NCBI RefSeq assembly: GCF_030519375.1
Contig: NZ_JAUMKB010000011.1
Location: forward strand, 146,464-210,463
Reading direction: 5' to 3'
Length of the DNA stretch: 64,000 bases
From: Mucilaginibacter tolerans
GTDB lineage: Bacteria; Bacteroidota; Bacteroidia; Sphingobacteriales; Sphingobacteriaceae
The position numbers were made by a program, and so were the translations under genes. Under the pieces are notes generated by a model that saw only the letters and a program-made list of their open reading frames with translations, made no database searches and was not told where the DNA came from. Within the stretch, counting starts at the first letter, position 1. Every line of letters begins with the position of its first letter. Shown piece by piece: positions 1 to 7,556 of this stretch.

Positions 1-2100
1 ACCAACGCTATATAAGGGTTTAAAGTTGAGTAATTGCCCCTGCTGCAGATTTACATCCAGATTGCCGTTGATAGAATTTTTTGCCAGTTTGCCGTCATCG
101 GTAATTCCTGCTGTGATCGCCGTTTTGGCTGACAGGAGGCCCTTCAGGTTATCAGCGGTAAAATCGCTAAGCCCAAAATTATCAAAAGCCTTAAAAAACT
201 CATTCACATCCACGTGACTGATGACTGTATTCAACTTTAGTTTATTCAGATCTTCTCCCCGTTGTATTGAGCCGTTCATTTTCAAAAAGCCGCCAGCATG
301 CTTTAAGCCGACGTTTTTGATCACTATTGCATCTTCTGAAGTCAATAGATCCGCATGAACATCGGTCGCCAAAAACTTGTTATAGTACACCTTACTGACA
401 TCCAGGTGCATGGCTGCCGTGCCTTTTTCCAACACATTGCTTAATTGGTCAATGGCGTTTCCACTATTGACTATTGGTTTTGACTCGGCTGAGGGCCTTG
501 CACCATTACCTTCCAAAAAGCTTAGGAATTCGGCCAGATAAAGCTGTTTGCTGCGTATTTCCCATGTAAGCAGCATTTTTTCCGGAGCCGTATAATACAG
601 GTTCATGAAATTCTTTACCCGGCCATCCATTGTAATTACGCTATGCCCGCTTTGCAGACGGATGTTTCTCAGGACCAGATCATCCTTAGTGAAGTTCATC
701 GATAAAGAACTATTGATCAGTTTTAGCTTCTCAGGAATGTAGGTAACGTCGGCGTTTTTGATATTAATATAACCAGTTACGATGGGTTTGTTTAGTTGGT
801 AATTCACAATATCGCCCTTATAGCGCAGGTACGTTGTCGCGCGACCTTTGGTAAACCGGGCTATTTTGTTACCCATTATTTCATTCAAATCAGCCACAGG
901 GAAATCGGCCCTAAGATTTCCTGTAGCAATAGGCTTATTGATATTAATGATGCTGCCAGTATCAATATTAAAAGGTATCTGTTTGTAGCTTCCCGAAAAT
1001 CGCGTAAAACGGATAACAGAATTATCATCCGTAAAATCTTTGCCTTTTTCAAAATTATTAGTGAAGATGGCATCGAACCCGCAATTATCAAATATAGTTA
1101 CCGGTGTAGATACTTTGCTATTGCGCACCCTGGCAGTTATATAAAGAAATGGATTGCCTCCTGCGAAACTACCCTCAATGCGCGCAGTCACTGCGAGCGG
1201 CTGGCTTATGTTATATTGGTCCAGTTTGCGTTTAATGTTGGCCGCGACAAGCTGCGAAGCCTGTCGCCAGGTGATCTGGTTGCAGGTAAGATGAATTTTG
1301 AAATCAGCAGGGTGTTTGTCTGCACCAAAAACAGCATCAAGTTTAAATTGATTTGGGCCAATATTCACCGCCTCAGAGTTAAGCGTAATCTTTCCATTGT
1401 CATCACCAATAGCCTCAAAATTGCCGTTTATGGTTTTGTCTTGTACGAAACTGCCGTTTTTTGTTTTAAACGACATGTTTCTTGCCAGTACATCCAGGTG
1501 AAAGCGCGCCCGCCAGCCGGTATCCAAACCCCGCATGCGTCCGTTAACATTTCTTACATCGAAATAAAACAGCTTGTTTTTTGAGCGGTCGTCCACTTTC
1601 AATTGCAAATTCGAGAAGCTGAATAATTGAAACGCAGGTGGAACGCTTTTGCCCGCTGGTTCTTCAGACCCATTCTTCGGACTTTTTTTGAAAACGCTCA
1701 GATTGCTGTAGCCTGTGCTGTCCGTATATAAGTCAGCAGAGGCATTATCAATATCAATGCGGTTGATACTTGCCTTGCCAGTTACCATAGATAGCGCATT
1801 GAGCGATACATAAAACTCTTTGGCGTCAAGCAGGGTATGTTTATGTTCGGCAAAGCGCTTGTCGCGTATGGTTACATTTTTCAGTTCAAGCGAGATATTA
1901 GGAAAGTCTTTGAATAATTGTGGCTTCATGTCGCCGATGGTGATCTGCCCGTCCAGGTTTTGGTTAAGCTCTGTGCTCACCATTTTAAGCACGCGGCTCT
2001 TGTTATAAGTTACATACAACATGGTGCCGATGACAATAAGAATAACTAGCAGGATAAGTCCCGCAAGGATTTTAATACCGTTTTTTAGCCATCGTGACAC
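1..2100 (-). CDS. AsmA-like inner-membrane/periplasmic protein, C-terminal part missing
   Basis: The reverse strand is open without a stop from 2100 to base 1, giving 700 codons, and the C-terminus lies beyond the left edge. The likely start is GTG at 2100, because an in-frame TAA lies about 70 bases upstream with no ATG between. The N-terminus is a short basic stretch followed by one hydrophobic helix (about residues 8-28, ILAGLILLVILIVIGTMLYV). The rest is a long, polar, beta-rich region with motifs such as IDIDNASADLYTD, typical of AsmA/TamB-like proteins that span the periplasm and affect outer-membrane lipid homeostasis. The family assignment rests on architecture and style. Other reading frames here are shadows of this gene. 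Confidence 0.8.
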   Translation of the reverse strand, partial: MSRWLKNGIKILAGLILLVILIVIGTMLYVTYNKSRVLKMVSTELNQNLDGQITIGDMKPQLFKDFPNISLELKNVTIRDKRFAEHKHTLLDAKEFYVSLNALSMVTGKASINRIDIDNASADLYTDSTGYSNLSVFKKSPKNGSEEPAGKSVPPAFQLFSFSNLQLKVDDRSKNKLFYFDVRNVNGRMRGLDTGWRARFHLDVLARNMSFKTKNGSFVQDKTINGNFEAIGDDNGKITLNSEAVNIGPNQFKLDAVFGADKHPADFKIHLTCNQITWRQASQLVAANIKRKLDQYNISQPLAVTARIEGSFAGGNPFLYITARVRNSKVSTPVTIFDNCGFDAIFTNNFEKGKDFTDDNSVIRFTRFSGSYKQIPFNIDTGSIININKPIATGNLRADFPVADLNEIMGNKIARFTKGRATTYLRYKGDIVNYQLNKPIVTGYINIKNADVTYIPEKLKLINSSLSMNFTKDDLVLRNIRLQSGHSVITMDGRVKNFMNLYYTAPEKMLLTWEIRSKQLYLAEFLSFLEGNGARPSAESKPIVNSGNAIDQLSNVLEKGTAAMHLDVSKVYYNKFLATDVHADLLTSEDAIVIKNVGLKHAGGFLKMNGSIQRGEDLNKLKLNTVISHVDVNEFFKAFDNFGLSDFTADNLKGLLSAKTAITAGITDDGKLAKNSINGNLDVNLQQGQLLNFKPLYSVG

Positions 2101-2191
2101 AGAAGGTTTAAAGCTGAAAATGAGGAATTTGTTTTGCTGGCAACGTAATTGTGACGATATATCAGCAGGTTAAGGAAAGAGTGATATTAAT

Positions 2192-2240
2192 TGCATGGTG
2201 TACACCATGCATGTAGGCCACAAGCCTGGAGGCTTGCGGC
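2192..2240. repeat. REP-like palindromic repeat, copy 1
   Basis: A perfect 20-base palindrome (TGCATGGTGT/ACACCATGCA, 2192-2211) is followed by a second hairpin at 2217-2240, GCCACAAGCC-tgga-GGCTTGCGGC, with one G-T wobble. A related copy lies at 4687-4740. The element sits between the AsmA-like start and the cold-shock gene end. This is a dispersed intergenic repeat by appearance; its function is unknown. Confidence 0.6.
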
Positions 2241-2272
2241 AGCGCTGAGAGGCGATTCGAATACGTAGTTGC

Positions 2273-2725
2273 TTATCCGGCCTTTACAATATTTATGGCA
2301 TTAATGCCCTTAGGGCCCTTTTCTACACCAAAACTTACTTTGTCGTTCTCCTTCGCCTGGAAGTTCAGGTTATTTACATGGAAAAAAACATTTTCCTGCG
2401 TTTTGCCATCGCGGATAAAGCCATAGCCCTTGGAGGTATTGAAAAAACTGATGATACCGGTCTTCAGCTGGCCTTCCGGTTCAGCTATTTGTTTAGGAAC
2501 ACCAATCTGAATATCTTCAGCCAAAACGGCCTTTGGTTTAAATGTAGTTGGTGGTGTAGAAGTAATGTTCCCGTTCTCGTCAACATAAGCCATCATGCCT
2601 TCCAGGCCTTTACCTTTGCTAGAGGCTGTTTTTCTAATCTCGGCTTTTTCTTTTTTTTCCTGATGCTTTTTCAGGCGTTTTTTCTCTTTTTCTTTTTTAT
2701 TGTAGGTTTCACTGGATTTCCCCAT
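2273..2725 (-). CDS. Cold-shock-domain protein with lysine-rich N-terminal extension
   Basis: The 150-residue protein has two parts. Residues 1-40 are extremely rich in Lys and Glu (KKEKEKKRLKKHQEKKEKAE), and residues about 85-148 form a cold-shock domain with RNP1-like KGYGFI and RNP2-like VFFHV. CSD proteins bind single-stranded RNA or DNA; the charged tail may add nonspecific nucleic-acid affinity (inference). The next upstream gene on the same strand is a minimal CspA-type protein, with a terminator between, so they are probably separate units. The extension makes the protein over twice the usual 65-70 residues. Confidence 0.85.
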   Translation of the reverse strand: MGKSSETYNKKEKEKKRLKKHQEKKEKAEIRKTASSKGKGLEGMMAYVDENGNITSTPPTTFKPKAVLAEDIQIGVPKQIAEPEGQLKTGIISFFNTSKGYGFIRDGKTQENVFFHVNNLNFQAKENDKVSFGVEKGPKGINAINIVKAG

Positions 2726-2767
2726 ACTTTATATTTCGATTTTAAGTAAATTGATAAAAAAACAAAA

Positions 2768-2792
2768 AGCACCTGCCGTTTGGGCAGGTGCT
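2768..2792 (-). terminator. Rho-independent terminator of the 2816-3010 csp gene
   Basis: On the minus strand AGCACCTGCC and GGCAGGTGCT form a 10-bp stem with a short loop, followed by a T-rich run (TTTTTGTTTTTTT). It lies 24 bases after the csp stop codon. Confidence 0.85.
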
Positions 2793-2815
2793 GGTCGTAA
2801 ATTTTATAGTGATAA

Positions 2816-3010
2816 TTAAATTACTTTAACGTTTACAGCATTCAAGCCTTTTTTGCCGCTTTCCACGTCGAAACTTACTTTGTCGTTTTCGCGGATCTGA
2901 TCGATCAGGCCGGTTGAATGTACAAAAACATCAGCTTTTGTATCATCTTGTGAAATAAATCCGAAACCTTTCAGGTTGTTGAAAAATTTCACTGTTCCTT
3001 CTTTTTGCAT
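2816..3010 (-). CDS. CspA-family cold-shock protein
   Basis: This is a 64-residue single cold-shock domain starting MQKEGTVKFFNNLKGFGFIS, with RNP1 KGFGFI and RNP2 VFVHS. Such proteins are small cytoplasmic OB-fold RNA chaperones that melt mRNA structure, in cold or growth transitions. It is nearly the same as the product at 41739-41933 (same start, HSTGLID and GLNAVNVKVI), so the two are paralogues. It has its own strong terminator. Confidence 0.95.
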   Translation of the reverse strand: MQKEGTVKFFNNLKGFGFISQDDTKADVFVHSTGLIDQIRENDKVSFDVESGKKGLNAVNVKVI

Positions 3011-3257
3011 TACTTAATTTTTAAATGAGTTGCAATGTACGCTTTAATATTGGTATATTTTTACTTTTGGTAAAATAATTTAAAATAAATTTAAACCGAT
3101 TAACAAAAAATAAAACCCTTACTTTTGTGCCATTAATGTTAGGCGTTTTTTGTACATTGCCTAAATAGCCCTGCCACTCATCACTACTTAGATATTGCCC
3201 TCAACTGATTCAGGTGATCTTTAAGATGTTCATTAACCCGAGTCAGCCCAATACAAT

Positions 3258-3617
3258 ATGAATAACCAACCAGCCCTTTTGGGCGGCGTTGACGCGCAAC
3301 AAAATTCTATAACCAACCAGATCAATCTTTTTTTATTCGATCTAAAGAACGAGGCCCGCGAACACGGTTTTAAAGCCGGCGACTCCTGGACCCTCCAGAT
3401 TGCTACCGAGAACGAACTCAATAATTTGAAAAGAGAACATCACCCGGTGATTTCTTTACGGCTACAGACGCATGCTTTATTAAGGGCATACCTGCAGGTT
3501 AAAAGCCAGTTGCAGCAGTCTATTAATAACGATGACAGGACGCTTACTGAAGATGACCTGACAAAGAATGACAAAAGGTATTTGGTAGCCTATCGCGTAA
3601 AAAATGCCCGTAGCTGA
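3258..3617 (+). CDS. Hypothetical protein, 119 residues
   Basis: I do not recognise this gene. The product is soluble, helical and charged, with no signal peptide or membrane segment, beginning MNNQPALLGGVDAQQN and ending with a basic tail. It precedes a 43-codon ORF and the sigma factor gene on the same strand. A TACTTTTG element at 3120-3127 matches the Bacteroidota -7 consensus and could drive it, but no good -33 element was seen. Overlapping minus-strand frames are probably shadows. Confidence 0.55.
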   Translation: MNNQPALLGGVDAQQNSITNQINLFLFDLKNEAREHGFKAGDSWTLQIATENELNNLKREHHPVISLRLQTHALLRAYLQVKSQLQQSINNDDRTLTEDDLTKNDKRYLVAYRVKNARS

Positions 3618-3652
3618 GCTGACCTATTGATTTTTCATCTCTAATTAATACT

Positions 3653-3784
3653 ATGGCTTTTTTTGATCATGTACCTCAGTCAGCATTTGATAGTTGGCGA
3701 AAAGGGCAGACAGATTTAGCTGGGTTTGAAACCGTGCTCGGCTTCTGTGATGGCAAACCTGAATTTGCCTCAAAAAATATATAA
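3653..3784 (+). CDS. Possible small protein, 43 residues, just upstream of the sigma factor
   Basis: ATG at 3653 opens 43 codons ending TAA at 3784, six bases before the sigma factor ATG. The product starts MAFFDHVPQSAFDSWRKG and ends FASKNI, with ordinary composition. No family is recognised. Placement in the leader of a sigma gene fits a small gene or a coupled leader peptide, but a chance ORF is possible. Confidence 0.35.
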   Translation: MAFFDHVPQSAFDSWRKGQTDLAGFETVLGFCDGKPEFASKNI

Positions 3785-3790
3785 GCGCCT

Positions 3791-4654
3791 ATGAGACAAC
3801 TCAAAATTACGCCATCGATAACCAACCGTGACAGTAGATCGCTGGATCAATACCTGAATGATATCAGCAAGATCCACATGGTGACGGCTGACGAGGAAGT
3901 AATGTTAACCAGACTTATTCGTGCAGGCGACCAGGCCGCGTTGCATAAGCTAACCCGTGCCAACCTGCGCTTTGTCGTGTCGGTTTCCAAGAAATTTCAA
4001 AACCAGGGCCTGCCACTAAATGACCTGATCAGTGAAGGTAACCTCGGGTTGATAAAGGCAGCGCACCGCTTTGATGAGACTAAAGGTTTCAAATTCATTT
4101 CCTATGCTGTATGGTGGATACGGCAGGGTATCCTCCAGGCAATCGCTGAACAATCCCGCATGGTAAGGCTGCCGCTTAATCAGATTGGCTCACTTTCAAA
4201 AGTATACAGAACCTTTTCCAAACTAGAACAGGAATATGAACGCGAACCTTCGGTAGAAGAACTGGCTGAGGCAATGGAAAGAACGGTAGACAGCGTTGCC
4301 GATGTGATGAGCAAGTCGGGTAGGGCCATTTCGCTGGACGCGCCTTTTGGTGATGAAAGCGAAAATTCACTGCTTGACGTCATGGCTTCCGGCGAGCGAA
4401 CCACAGACCACAAGTTGCTGGAAGAGTCGTTGTCGGTCACCCTCAGGAATGCCCTCTCAAATTTACCCGACAGAGAAAGAGCCATTCTAATGCTTTATTA
4501 TGGTGTGGGGTATCCACAAGCTTATTCGCTTGAAGAAATTGGCAGCCGCTACAGGCTAACCCGCGAACGGGTAAGGCAGTTAAAGGACAAAGCGATTGTG
4601 CACCTGCGCAGGAATAACCGAAACAAAGAATTGTTTAAGTTTTTGGGGGATTGA
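3791..4654 (+). CDS. RpoD/SigA-type sigma-70 factor (paralogue-like)
   Basis: The 287-residue protein has sigma region 1.2 (SLDQYLNDISKI), region 2 with NLRFVVSVSKKFQNQGL and GFKFISYAVWWIRQGI, region 3, and region 4 with the helix-turn-helix SLEEIGSRYRLTRERVRQLKDKA. Its length equals the short RpoD of Bacteroidota. It departs from the housekeeping sequence as I recall it (for example IHMVTADEEVMLTRLIRAG and YYGVGYPQAYSLEE), so I infer a second, stress- or growth-phase-linked paralogue. Nearby csp genes fit a stress setting but prove nothing. A search for another rpoD in the genome would settle this. Confidence 0.88.
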   Translation: MRQLKITPSITNRDSRSLDQYLNDISKIHMVTADEEVMLTRLIRAGDQAALHKLTRANLRFVVSVSKKFQNQGLPLNDLISEGNLGLIKAAHRFDETKGFKFISYAVWWIRQGILQAIAEQSRMVRLPLNQIGSLSKVYRTFSKLEQEYEREPSVEELAEAMERTVDSVADVMSKSGRAISLDAPFGDESENSLLDVMASGERTTDHKLLEESLSVTLRNALSNLPDRERAILMLYYGVGYPQAYSLEEIGSRYRLTRERVRQLKDKAIVHLRRNNRNKELFKFLGD

Positions 4655-4686
4655 GATAAGGGGTGGAGAATATTCGTTTGAATAAT

Positions 4687-4740
4687 TGCATGGCGCACAC
4701 TTAACATACAGGCCACAAGCGGGCTGCTTGCGGCTGCGGA
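4687..4740. repeat. REP-like palindromic repeat, copy 2
   Basis: A diverged copy of the element at 2192-2240. It starts TGCATGGCGCACAC and carries the hairpin GCCACAAGC-gggct-GCTTGCGGC, with the same arm but a different loop. It lies just downstream of the sigma factor gene. The stem is conserved while the loop differs, as expected for a structure-selected repeat. Confidence 0.55.
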
Positions 4741-4944
4741 GGATTGAAAAGTGGTCGAAAATTTGGCATGAGAGACTTTTAAACAACGTGCCGGCAGGGA
4801 GAAACCGAACGAGAGGATGCTGCAAAATTGACCTGCGCCTAAATTTGATAATTTTGATTGCGTGATGGTTAGTTGATTTGAAACTATTATATTCAATTAT
4901 TAGTTGCTTTTAAGCGTTCGATGTACGATCTTAGCAACCATACT

Positions 4945-5027
4945 TGCACGGGGTGCTTTTTAACTGATGTTAAAGGCTGAGATAATACCCGGAAACCTGA
5001 TACGGATAATACCGGCGTAGGGATGCA
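4945..5027 (+). promoter_or_regulatory. TPP (thi-box) riboswitch
   Basis: The leader carries the conserved thi-box parts in order: CGGGGTGC, a small hairpin arm TTTAAC-tgat-GTTAAA, GGCTGAGATAATACCC, ACCTGATACGGATAATACCG, and GCGTAGGGA. Flanking TGCA (4945-4948) and TGCA (5024-5027) can close helix P1. This is the classic thiamine pyrophosphate aptamer, normally lowering expression when TPP is plentiful. It lies about 110 bases before the methyltransferase gene and is followed by a terminator-like hairpin, so it very probably controls the operon at 5137-7831. Confidence 0.93.
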
Positions 5028-5068
5028 TGGCTTCTGTCAACATAAAAGCACACTGCTTTTTAAATATT

Positions 5069-5115
5069 AAAGCCTTGTTTCTGCCCGATATTTTTACGGT
5101 CAGAGGCAAGGCTTT
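5069..5115 (+). terminator. Terminator-like hairpin of the TPP riboswitch
   Basis: AAAGCCTTG...CTG (5069-5083) can pair with CAG...CAAGGCTTT (5101-5115), giving nine contiguous pairs plus three. A pyrimidine/T-rich stretch (CTTCATTT) follows. The position, between the aptamer and the first start codon at 5137, suggests transcriptional attenuation. The T tract is weak, so this is inferred. Confidence 0.6.
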
Positions 5116-5136
5116 CTTCATTTAAAATATTTTGAT

Positions 5137-5853
5137 ATGCTGCCTGAAAGAAAAGACTTTGGCCTGATGACAGAGCGCCTCACCAACTGGCAAGGTCGCC
5201 AGGAATGGTTTTTTAACCGCGAACACACCGACACTTATGAGCAATGGTACGAAGGCCGGTATAAGCGTGCCGAAGTATGGCAAAAAAAGGTAATGACCCA
5301 ATTGCTTAAAACGGACAATCGAGTGCACGAATTGCTGGAGTTTGGTTGCGGCACGACCCGTTTTACCCGTTGGTGGAATGAAATTGGCATTGACGCCACC
5401 GGCGCCGACCTTTCGCCGTTTATGCTGGGCCAGGCCGTACACCTTTTTAAAGGCGATCTGGTAAACGCCGACTCACATTTCATGCCGTTCAAAGATCACT
5501 CATTTGATGCCGTAGCTTTCATCACCACGTTTGAGTATTACCGCGACCCGGTACAGGTGATACGCGAAGCTGCGCGCGTGGGTAAACATGGAATTGCTTT
5601 TGGTATGATGAATCGTAACTCACCTAAGGTGCTGCGCAGGCGTGTGCAGCAAATGTTCGGTAAAAATCCTTTTTACGTTACGGCTGCTTTTTATACACCG
5701 GCCATGCTCATCAGCAAAATTGATGAAGCGCTTCAAGGTCGTCAGTATAGTTTGCAATGGACCTGCACCGGTTTGCCCAAGTGGTTCCCGGTACAACAAT
5801 GGAATATACCCGCCGGCGATTTTTTCGGGTTGTATGTAAAGCTTTTAGATTAG
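5137..5853 (+). CDS. Class I SAM-dependent methyltransferase in a TPP-controlled operon
   Basis: The 238-residue protein shows a Rossmann SAM-binding motif I (LLEFGCGTTRFTRWW, about residues 66-80), an acidic end of strand 2 (ATGADLSPFML) and a motif IV-like DAVAFITTFEYYRDP (about 125-140), as in UbiE/Methyltransf_11 proteins. The substrate is unknown. It is the first gene after the riboswitch and six bases from the next gene. The last gene of the operon is a Trm112-like zinc ribbon; Trm112 proteins are known activators of methyltransferases, so a partnership is plausible (inference). An alternative start is ATG at 5167. Confidence 0.85.
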   Translation: MLPERKDFGLMTERLTNWQGRQEWFFNREHTDTYEQWYEGRYKRAEVWQKKVMTQLLKTDNRVHELLEFGCGTTRFTRWWNEIGIDATGADLSPFMLGQAVHLFKGDLVNADSHFMPFKDHSFDAVAFITTFEYYRDPVQVIREAARVGKHGIAFGMMNRNSPKVLRRRVQQMFGKNPFYVTAAFYTPAMLISKIDEALQGRQYSLQWTCTGLPKWFPVQQWNIPAGDFFGLYVKLLD

Positions 5854-5859
5854 CGCACC

Positions 5860-6900
5860 GTGTCACTATTTGGGAAAATTGATAGCGGCGGTTTTGAGCA
5901 GGTCATCCTGCCGCGCTGCGGGGCATACAGAGACAATGTGGCGAGTGGGCCAGCGTTCGGGGTAGACGTATCGGTGGTTGAGTTACCCGGCAAGTTAGGA
6001 TTGGCTATGACCAGCGACCCGCTTTCGCTTATTCCATCACTGGGTTTGCAGGAATCGGCGTGGTTATCTGTCCATTTGATGGCTAACGACATGGCTACCA
6101 CGGGATTTGCACCAATGTATGTGCAAATGGTGCTGAATTTGCCGCCAGCACTCACCGCGGATGATTTTGAAACCTACTGGAACCACATCCATCAATATTG
6201 TAAACAGATTGGAGTATCCATTACCGGCGGCCATACCGGAAGTATTGAAGGACAAAACTCAACAATTGCCGGGGGCGGCACTATGTTGCTGACGGCGCCG
6301 CTCAATAATATTCGTCTGAGCCGCAATGCGCAGCCGGGCAACCTAATAATTGTTACCAAGCAATGCGCCATGTCGTCGGCCGCTATACTGGCCATGAGTT
6401 TCCCCGAAACGGTGAAGCATAAACTGGGTGCTGAAATCTACAGGCAAGGTTGTGAACTTTTCTATCAGACATCATCGTTGACAGACGGATTGACAGCCGC
6501 TGCAGGCACGGAAGTTACCGCTATGCACGATGTCACCGAAGGCGGTGTGTTGGGCGCAATTTATGAGATGGCCGTGGCATCTGGTACTGGCGTACGAATA
6601 ATTAATGAATTGCTGCCCGTAGGCCATACCCAACAAGCAATTTGCAGTCTTTTTAATATCGATTACCGGTTTTGCGTTGGCGCCGGCTCTATGGTAATTG
6701 CCACGGCCCGTGAAGGCAGCGATGCCGTATTGCAGCGTTTGCACGCCCAAAACGTTAAAGCTGCCATAGTAGGAGAGTTCACCGGGCCGGAATTGGGTTA
6801 CGAGCTTGTCGAAAATGACATTGCCTATCCAATGCCTTATTACAGCAAAGACCCCTACTGGTATGCATTTTTTAACGCCTGTAAAAACGGATGGAACTAA
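5860..6900 (+). CDS. AIR synthase-fold (PurM/HypE/ThiL superfamily) protein
   Basis: The 346-residue protein starts with GTG six bases after the methyltransferase stop. It has PurM-superfamily signatures: GAYRDNV, GVDVSVVEL (the GxDA-type nucleotide segment), TSDPLS, VHLMANDMATTGFAPMYVQM, SITGGHTG and a C-terminal HDVTEGGVLGAIYEMA. The C-terminal motif resembles HypE-like members more than ThiL. The superfamily binds ATP in an N-terminal domain and activates a carboxyl, carbonyl or phosphate group. Under a TPP riboswitch a ThiL-like kinase role is tempting, but the motifs argue for a distinct subfamily. It overlaps the next gene by up to 10 bases. Confidence 0.85.
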   Translation: MSLFGKIDSGGFEQVILPRCGAYRDNVASGPAFGVDVSVVELPGKLGLAMTSDPLSLIPSLGLQESAWLSVHLMANDMATTGFAPMYVQMVLNLPPALTADDFETYWNHIHQYCKQIGVSITGGHTGSIEGQNSTIAGGGTMLLTAPLNNIRLSRNAQPGNLIIVTKQCAMSSAAILAMSFPETVKHKLGAEIYRQGCELFYQTSSLTDGLTAAAGTEVTAMHDVTEGGVLGAIYEMAVASGTGVRIINELLPVGHTQQAICSLFNIDYRFCVGAGSMVIATAREGSDAVLQRLHAQNVKAAIVGEFTGPELGYELVENDIAYPMPYYSKDPYWYAFFNACKNGWN

Positions 6901-7556
6901 TGGAGAAACTTAATAGGATAAACGGGGGTATTTACCTGGTGCTTAATCCAGGTATGGAGACCGGGTTGCTGTTAGCCCGCCTGGCCGATGCCCTGGCCGG
7001 TGGCTTGCTGGCCGTACAGATATGGAACAACTGGCAATCCGGAGCAGCGCGTTTAGATATTATTAAAGCAGCAGGACGGCTTTGTCAACAACACAATGTG
7101 CCGTTATTGATAAACCAGGAGTGGGAGCTGCTATTGCAGTCGACGTGGCTGCAGGGTGTACATTTTGATAATATCCCTGGTGATTTTGAACATATAAAAA
7201 AGACCTTAAATAGATCGTTCCTCGCCGGCATCACCTGCTCTGGTAATTTGGATACGGTTGTTTGGGCTAATGAAAACAAGCTCGACTATATTTCATTTTG
7301 CTCTATGTTTCCATCGCCTTCTGCCGGTCATTGCGATCTGGTGATGCCGGCTACCGTACGGCAAGCCCGTGGAATAACCGACCTGCCCATCTTTGTGGCA
7401 GGCGGTGTTACACCACAAAATGTCATCAAGCTAAAAGAAGAAATCCCTTTTAACGGCGTGGCCGTTATTTCAGGGATTCTAAGTTCGGCTAATCCTCAAC
7501 AAAAAGTAAAAGAATATCAGGCTGCGTTAATGCACCGTGAAAAATTTCAGCAATGA
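6891..7556 (+). CDS. ThiE/TenI-like TIM-barrel protein with altered active site
   Basis: The 221-residue protein follows the thiamine phosphate synthase barrel: GGIYLVLNPG near the N-terminus, AVQIWNNW (residues 41-48), LLINQEWELL (72-81), QGVHFDN (88-94), LAGITCSG (111-118), DYISFCSMFPSPSAG (132-146) and FVAGGVTPQNV (168-178). In normal ThiE the first motif is QLRxK, the second NDR and the fifth PTxTK. Here they read QIWNN, NQE and PSPSAG, so charged pyrophosphate-binding residues are largely gone, while Q43, N75, H91 and the GG phosphate loop remain. It may be an unusual or non-synthase homologue. Start may be ATG 6891 or the TAATG-coupled ATG 6900. Its end overlaps the next gene as ATGA. 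Confidence 0.82.
   Translation: MELMEKLNRINGGIYLVLNPGMETGLLLARLADALAGGLLAVQIWNNWQSGAARLDIIKAAGRLCQQHNVPLLINQEWELLLQSTWLQGVHFDNIPGDFEHIKKTLNRSFLAGITCSGNLDTVVWANENKLDYISFCSMFPSPSAGHCDLVMPATVRQARGITDLPIFVAGGVTPQNVIKLKEEIPFNGVAVISGILSSANPQQKVKEYQAALMHREKFQQ

Noticed and set aside
796..1584. 262-codon plus-strand ORF
   Set aside because: It lies opposite the AsmA-like gene, whose reverse frame is open over 2100 bases with a membrane helix and coherent protein composition; the plus frame is a shadow.
2378..2749. 123-codon plus-strand ORF
   Set aside because: Antisense to the Lys-rich cold-shock gene; its Phe-rich product mirrors Lys codons.
5860..6900. Calling the AIR-synthase-fold protein ThiL
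   Set aside because: Motifs resemble HypE-type members, and the riboswitch alone does not prove ThiL function.
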